A DNA stretch of 32,566 nucleotides from an uncultured Oscillibacter sp. (GTDB lineage Bacteria; Bacillota; Clostridia; Oscillospirales; Oscillospiraceae), in assembly GCA_910583695.1 (NCBI GenBank), contig CAJTZL010000031.1, positions 1 through 32,566 of the forward strand, in the 5' to 3' direction. The notes under the pieces are model-generated. The model was not told where the DNA came from, made no database searches, and saw only the letters and a list, made by a program, of their open reading frames with translations. Within the stretch, counting starts at the first letter, position 1. Every line of letters begins with the position of its first letter. A program made the translations under genes and the position numbers. Positions 28,804 through 32,566 of this stretch are shown here, piece after piece.

Positions 28804-29621
28804 GCCTCTTTTGCTGTCCCCTCTGCGCCGCTCCCCTGGAGCGGGAGGCGGGGGTCTGCCGCTGTCCCAAAGGGCACAGCTTCGACCTCGCCCGGGAGGG
28901 CTACGTCCACCTGCTGCCCCCCAATCGGAAGCACTCCGCCCTCCCCGGCGACGACCGGGACATGGTGCTGGCCCGGCGGGAGTTCCTGTCCGCAGGGTAT
29001 TATCAATCGCTATTAAATACAATTTGTAGTCAAATTCTGTCCCTTTCCGGCGAAGCGCCCGCCCTTCTGGACGCGGGCTGCGGCGAGGGGTACTACACCG
29101 CCGGAGTCTTTCAGGCCCTCCGCTCCGCCGGGAGACGCCCCCGCGTGGCGGGGACGGATATCTCCAAATTTGCCCTCCGGACGGCGGCCCGGCGGGAGCG
29201 GGAGGCGGAGTTCGCCGTGGCCTCCTCCTATCGCCTGCCCTTGGCGGAGGGCAGCGTGGACGGGCTTTTGAATTGCTTTTCGCCCCTGGCGCTGGAGGAG
29301 TTCCGGCGGGTTTTGAAGCCCGGCGGATGGTTCCTCTATGTGGTCCCCGGGGCGGAGCACCTCTGGGAGATGAAAGAGGTGCTCTATGACAGGCCCTACC
29401 CCAACGAGGAGAAGGAGACCCCCTACGAGGGCTTTTCCTACCGGGAGATCGTCCCGGTGGAAGGGACCGTTTTGCTGGAGCGCCGGGAGGACATCCGGAA
29501 CCTCTTCCGCATGACCCCCTATTTCTGGAGGACCCCCAGGGCGGGGGCGGAGCGCCTGGCGGCCCTGGACCGGCTGTCGCTGCGGACCTCCTTCCGGGTG
29601 CACGTGTTTGAAAAACGCTGA
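28800..29621 (+). CDS. RlmA-type 23S rRNA (guanine-N1) methyltransferase
   Basis: 273 residues. The N-terminal zinc finger CCPLCAAPL...CRCPKGHSFDLAREGYVHLL is the hallmark of RlmA (m1G745/748). The SAM domain follows: LLDAGCGEGYYTAGVF (motif I), GTDISKFALRTAARR, FAVASSYRLPLAEGSVDGLL, LNCFSPLALEEFRRVLKPGG. The start overlaps the MATE stop as ATGA with GGGAGGCGG before it. Relatives of the TlrB type give macrolide resistance by methylating G748; whether this one is the housekeeping or the resistance type cannot be told. A short AT-rich run of rare codons (28998-29037) interrupts an otherwise GC-rich gene. Confidence 0.87.
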   Translation: MSLFCCPLCAAPLEREAGVCRCPKGHSFDLAREGYVHLLPPNRKHSALPGDDRDMVLARREFLSAGYYQSLLNTICSQILSLSGEAPALLDAGCGEGYYTAGVFQALRSAGRRPRVAGTDISKFALRTAARREREAEFAVASSYRLPLAEGSVDGLLNCFSPLALEEFRRVLKPGGWFLYVVPGAEHLWEMKEVLYDRPYPNEEKETPYEGFSYREIVPVEGTVLLERREDIRNLFRMTPYFWRTPRAGAERLAALDRLSLRTSFRVHVFEKR

Positions 29622-29633
29622 GGAGGCGGTGTT

Positions 29634-30626
29634 ATGTTCCTTGGAAGGCGCATTCCCCGGGAGGAGACCCGGAGGCGGCGGCTCCTTGTCCACATCCCCG
29701 CCCGCTATGTGGTCCGCCCCTCCCGGGCGGAGCGGGTCCTTCCCTGGATTCTGATTCCCTGCGGGACCTTTTTGCTGGGGGTCTGCCTGACGGAGGCGGG
29801 GCAGGTGTACGACCCATTCTATCCCTATGTGGTCCTGGCCTTTGCCGGGCTGACTGCGCTGGGCGTGCTCTGGGCCCTGGAGGTCCGGAAGGTCCGGCTG
29901 GAGGTGGACGGCGAACGGCTGACCTATCGGAGACGGCGGCGGCCGGAGGAGGAATTTTTCTTTTCCGACGTGGCCTTTGTCCAGGCCCGGCGGGGCCGGG
30001 AGACGGTGGTTTTGTGGGACGAGCGCCGTCAGGTGCTCTGCCGCCTGAAGGTGACGATGGACGGGCTGGACACGCTGCTGGCGGACCTGCGGAGCCGGGA
30101 GGCGGTCTTTTTGCAGCGCCCGCCCCAGGGCCGGGACCTTCCCCCGCCGCCCCTGGGTCCGGGGCCCCGGCGGGAGGCGCTGGAGCTGGACCTGCCCGCC
30201 CGGGTGCCGGAGGGCTGCTGCCTCCGCCATTCTGGCGCGCTTATTTGGATACTTGCCCTCAGCGGCCTGCTGCTGGCCGCCCTGGATCTGGCCTGTCTGC
30301 TGGACGGGGCGTGGCCGGAGGCCCTGTGCTTCCTGCCCTTCCCCCTGGGGACCCTGGCGGCCCTGGTTCTGGTGCGGCGGGAGCGGATCGAGTTTCTGGG
30401 GAGCCGCTTTCTCTGGCGGCCCCTCTGGGGCCCGGTGCGGGAGATTCCGCTCTCCCATGTGGCGGCGGCCCGCCTCCGGACGCATTCCACCGGAATCGGC
30501 CCCATCTCCACGGTTCAGCTGCTGGACCGGGAGGGGGAGGTCCTTCTGCGCCCCGGCGCGGGCATGGTGGGGACGCGGCTTCTGCTGGCGGACCTCATCG
30601 ACCGGGGGATTCCCTTTACCTACTGA
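29634..30626 (+). CDS. Membrane protein of unknown function with two repeated halves
   Basis: 330 residues, not recognised. The arrangement looks duplicated: two transmembrane hairpins (about 38-86 and 203-245) are each followed by a beta-rich cytosolic module. The first is VRLEVDGERLTYRRRRRPEE...FFFSDVAFVQARRGRETVVL and the second is ERIEFLGSRFLW...IPLSHVAAARLRTHSTGIG. The beta modules have the look of bacterial PH-like (bPH) domains, where a strand pattern follows a pair of membrane helices; this is a weak resemblance. GGAGG lies before the ATG, 12 bases after the methyltransferase stop, so it is part of the same operon. Confidence 0.7.
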   Translation: MFLGRRIPREETRRRRLLVHIPARYVVRPSRAERVLPWILIPCGTFLLGVCLTEAGQVYDPFYPYVVLAFAGLTALGVLWALEVRKVRLEVDGERLTYRRRRRPEEEFFFSDVAFVQARRGRETVVLWDERRQVLCRLKVTMDGLDTLLADLRSREAVFLQRPPQGRDLPPPPLGPGPRREALELDLPARVPEGCCLRHSGALIWILALSGLLLAALDLACLLDGAWPEALCFLPFPLGTLAALVLVRRERIEFLGSRFLWRPLWGPVREIPLSHVAAARLRTHSTGIGPISTVQLLDREGEVLLRPGAGMVGTRLLLADLIDRGIPFTY

Positions 30627-30648
30627 GTTGTTTGAAAGGAGCACTGCC

Positions 30649-31350
30649 ATGAAACCAAATCCCACCCGTTCCGCCCTGATTCTGATCGACATGGAAAACG
30701 GCTTTGTGGACCACCGGGGCGGCCACTGCATCAAAGGGGCCCAGACCACCGTTCCCGCCTGCGCCCGAGCCCTGGATCTGGCCCGGAACAAGGGCATCCC
30801 CATCTTTTTCGTCAAGCGCATCTACCGCGCCGACGGCAGCGACGTGGAGCTCACCCGCTACGCCGCCTGGAAGGCCGGGGGCCACGCCTGCCGCCCCGCC
30901 TCCACCGGGCCCAACAGCGCCCAGGCCCCGGAGGCCCTCCGGCCCCAACCGGGGGATTACAGCATCATCAAGCCTCGGTGGAGCGCCTTTTTCCAGACGG
31001 AGCTGGACCTGATTCTCCGCCGCCTGGACGTGCGGACCGTCATCCTGGCGGGCACCACCACCCCCAACTGCGTCCGCACCACCTGCTACGATGCCATCGC
31101 CCTGGAGTACAACACCGTGGTGCTGACGGACTGCTGCTCCTCCCAGACGGAGGAGATCCAGCGGGTGAACCTGGAGGACATGGAGCGGGCCGGGGCCATC
31201 CTCATGGACAGCGCCGCCTTCGCCTCCTACGGGCCCGGGACGGTGCCGGACCTCTCCGCCGCCATCCGGGAGGAGATGCTGGCGTCCGGCGCCTTCCCGG
31301 AGCCCTTCGAGACGGAGGGAGACGCCGTGGGCTGGGCGGACCGCTGGTGA
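30649..31350 (+). CDS. Isochorismatase-family cysteine hydrolase
   Basis: 233 residues. The catalytic triad is visible: Asp in ALILIDMENGF, Lys in IIKPRWSAFF, Cys in AGTTTPNCVRTTCYDA; also a cis-peptide region typical of nicotinamidase/isochorismatase proteins (VILAGTT). TPNCVRTTCYDA is the common form in uncharacterised cysteine hydrolases, so amides such as N-carbamoyl compounds or ureidoacrylate-like substrates are possible. Starts 22 bases after the unknown membrane gene with AAAGGAG in front; last gene of the run 26255-31350. Confidence 0.88.
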   Translation: MKPNPTRSALILIDMENGFVDHRGGHCIKGAQTTVPACARALDLARNKGIPIFFVKRIYRADGSDVELTRYAAWKAGGHACRPASTGPNSAQAPEALRPQPGDYSIIKPRWSAFFQTELDLILRRLDVRTVILAGTTTPNCVRTTCYDAIALEYNTVVLTDCCSSQTEEIQRVNLEDMERAGAILMDSAAFASYGPGTVPDLSAAIREEMLASGAFPEPFETEGDAVGWADRW

Positions 31351-31359
31351 GCTCCGCGT

Positions 31360-31377
31360 GCAAATGTGAACGTTTGC
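31360..31377. promoter_or_regulatory. LacI-type palindromic operator or cre-like site
   Basis: GCAAATGTGAACGTTTGC, with 16 of 18 bases symmetric. The core resembles catabolite-response or LacI-family operators (two mismatches from the cre consensus TGWNANCGNTNWCA). It lies 93 bases upstream of the -35 box of the iolE promoter and 10 bases after the hydrolase gene stop. A regulator of inositol use is the natural candidate, but none is in the window. Confidence 0.5.
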
Positions 31378-31469
31378 GTAAATTCCGCCAACCCGTCCGT
31401 CAAAGCGTAAAAAAAGCCGGAGAACCTTTGGCGAATACAGAAAATTTTCGAAAACGCGGAGAAAAAGCG

Positions 31470-31498
31470 TTGATTTTTCACCGGGAAAATGCTAATTT
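31470..31498 (+). promoter_or_regulatory. Promoter of iolE
   Basis: TTGATT (31470-31475), a 17-base spacer, TAATTT (31493-31498). A TATAGT at 31502-31507 may be an alternative -10. The leader of about 100 bases contains ACGGCG/CGCCGT and GGCCCC/GGGCC hairpins. Confidence 0.6.
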
Positions 31499-31607
31499 CT
31501 TTATAGTGAAAACGGCGGCGGAAGCGCCGTGTTTCCACCGGCTTTCCCCGTTCCCCCAGAGGCCCCTCCGGGCCTCAAGAACGATCAATTCAAGGAGGTC
31601 CATTCCC

Positions 31608-32510
31608 ATGTTTGATTCCAAAAATGTTTTCCTGGGCATCGCGCCCATCGGCTGGTGCAACGACGATATGCCGGAGCTGGGCGGCGAGAACACCTTCCAG
31701 CAGATCGTCAGCGAGATGGCGCTGGCCGGGTTCACCGGCTGCGAGATCGGCAACAAGTACCCCACCGACCCCGCCGAGCTGAAAAAGGCCCTGGACCTGC
31801 GGGGCATGCGCATTGCCAGCCGCTGGTATTCCTCCTTCCTTCTGACCCGACCCTTTGAGGAGGAGGAGAAGGACTTCCGGGCCAACCTGGATTTCCTGGC
31901 CGCCGTGGGCGCCAACCGGATCAACGTCAGCGAGCAGAGCTATTCTATCCAGGGCCAGATGGACACCCCGGTTCTCACCGGCGGGCACAAGCACGTGATG
32001 AACGACGAGGAATGGGCCCTCTTCTGCGACGGGCTGAACAAGCTGGGCAAGATCGCCGCGGACCGGGGCTTCAAGCTCTGCTTCCATCACCACATGGGCA
32101 CCGTGGTCCAGACCAGTGAGGAGACGGACCGCATGATGGCCAACACGGACCCCCGGTACGTGTTCCTCTGCTATGACACCGGCCACTTCACCTTCGCCGG
32201 CGAGGACCCCCTGACCATGCTGAAAAAGTATGTGGACCGGGTGGGCCACGTGCACCTGAAGGACATGCGGCTGCCGGTTGTGGAGGAGGCCCGGAAGAAC
32301 AACTGGAGCTTCCTCCAGTCCGTGCGCAACGGCGCGTTCACGGTGCCCGGCGACGGCAACGTGGACTTTGACCCCGTCTTCAAGACGCTGGCGGACGCGG
32401 GCTACCAGGGCTGGCTGCTGGTGGAGGCGGAGCAGGACCCCGCCAAGGCGAATCCCCTGGAGTACGCCATGAAGGGGCGGAAGTACATTCGGGAGCATAC
32501 GGGACTCTAA
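31608..32510 (+). CDS. iolE: myo-Inosose-2 dehydratase
   Basis: 300 residues, IolE of inositol catabolism; dehydrates scyllo-inosose with a divalent metal. A TIM-barrel of the xylose-isomerase type. Markers: FLGIAPIGWCNDDMPELGGE at the N-terminus (the family opening), FTGCEIGNKYP, LCFHHHMGTVVQT, FLCYDTGHFTFAGED, VHLKDMR and LVEAEQDPAKANP, which together hold the metal-binding Glu, His and Asp. AAGGAGG lies before the ATG. It probably begins a larger iol cluster to the right of the window. Confidence 0.92.
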   Translation: MFDSKNVFLGIAPIGWCNDDMPELGGENTFQQIVSEMALAGFTGCEIGNKYPTDPAELKKALDLRGMRIASRWYSSFLLTRPFEEEEKDFRANLDFLAAVGANRINVSEQSYSIQGQMDTPVLTGGHKHVMNDEEWALFCDGLNKLGKIAADRGFKLCFHHHMGTVVQTSEETDRMMANTDPRYVFLCYDTGHFTFAGEDPLTMLKKYVDRVGHVHLKDMRLPVVEEARKNNWSFLQSVRNGAFTVPGDGNVDFDPVFKTLADAGYQGWLLVEAEQDPAKANPLEYAMKGRKYIREHTGL

Positions 32511-32520
32511 GGCTCAAAGA

Positions 32521-32535
32521 GGGGACTTCGTCCCC
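32521..32535 (+). terminator. Small hairpin after iolE
   Basis: GGGGAC and GTCCCC with loop TTC, then CCATTGG. No T run follows, so termination is doubtful. Nothing further can be read before the window ends at 32566. Confidence 0.3.
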
Positions 32536-32566
32536 CCATTGGATTCCCCCCGCCAGTCTGCGGACT

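Noticed and set aside
1..32566. CRISPR arrays, insertion sequences, rRNA genes
   Set aside because: No regularly spaced direct repeats, DDE-transposase motifs with inverted ends, or rRNA segments were seen by eye. The IstB-like ATPase at 1055-2050 is explained by its DnaD partner.

Overview
The window looks like the chromosome of a GC-rich Firmicute of the Oscillospiraceae type (Flavonifractor / Lawsonibacter / Intestinimonas-like). This is inferred from the DnaD-DnaI helicase-loader pair, a THI-box (TPP) riboswitch, an SLH-anchored YcdB/YcdC protein, strong GGAGG ribosome sites and very GC-rich host genes. Genus and species cannot be fixed from the sequence alone.

Left host part (1-8073): a VTT/TVP38-like membrane protein converges on a dnaD-dnaI operon. 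Next comes a very small locus with a 25-codon basic peptide facing a strong antisense promoter, which resembles a type I toxin-antitoxin arrangement. Then follow a PLP enzyme of the methionine gamma-lyase/aluminium-resistance family, a HAD hydrolase, and a TPP-riboswitch-controlled thiM-thiE-thiD operon for salvage and assembly of thiamine phosphate.

Mobile element (8075-19923): about 11.8 kb, visibly lower in GC, inserted in the 3' half of a tRNA-Ser(GGA) gene and bounded by a perfect 59-bp direct repeat. It carries a tyrosine integrase, an excisionase-like protein, an SF3 (D5/P4-type) helicase, a serine resolvase beside a cluster of palindromes, a RelE/HigB-like toxin with its antitoxin, two further small DNA-binding regulators, and three cargo blocks. 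Cargo 1 is a membrane/lipoprotein/zinc-ribbon operon facing an XRE regulator. Cargo 2 is a tightly overlapping operon of two tiny ORFs, a zinc-ribbon amidoligase and a class II glutamine amidotransferase. Cargo 3 is an AT-rich orphan gene of 369 codons. There are no conjugation, capsid or packaging genes, so it looks like a satellite or mobilizable-island type element. The amidoligase operon is the best candidate for an undescribed system.

Right host part (19957-32566): the tRNA promoter, an S41-type lipoprotein, an HPr-like protein without the phosphorylatable histidine, a YcdB/YcdC-SLH surface protein, an mtaB-yfbR-like operon, and divergently a five-gene run (cysteine desulfurase, MATE transporter, RlmA-type methyltransferase, unknown membrane protein, isochorismatase-like hydrolase). 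The window ends with iolE (inosose dehydratase) behind its own promoter and a LacI-type palindrome. No CRISPR array or rRNA was seen. The only tRNA is the tRNA-Ser at the element boundary.
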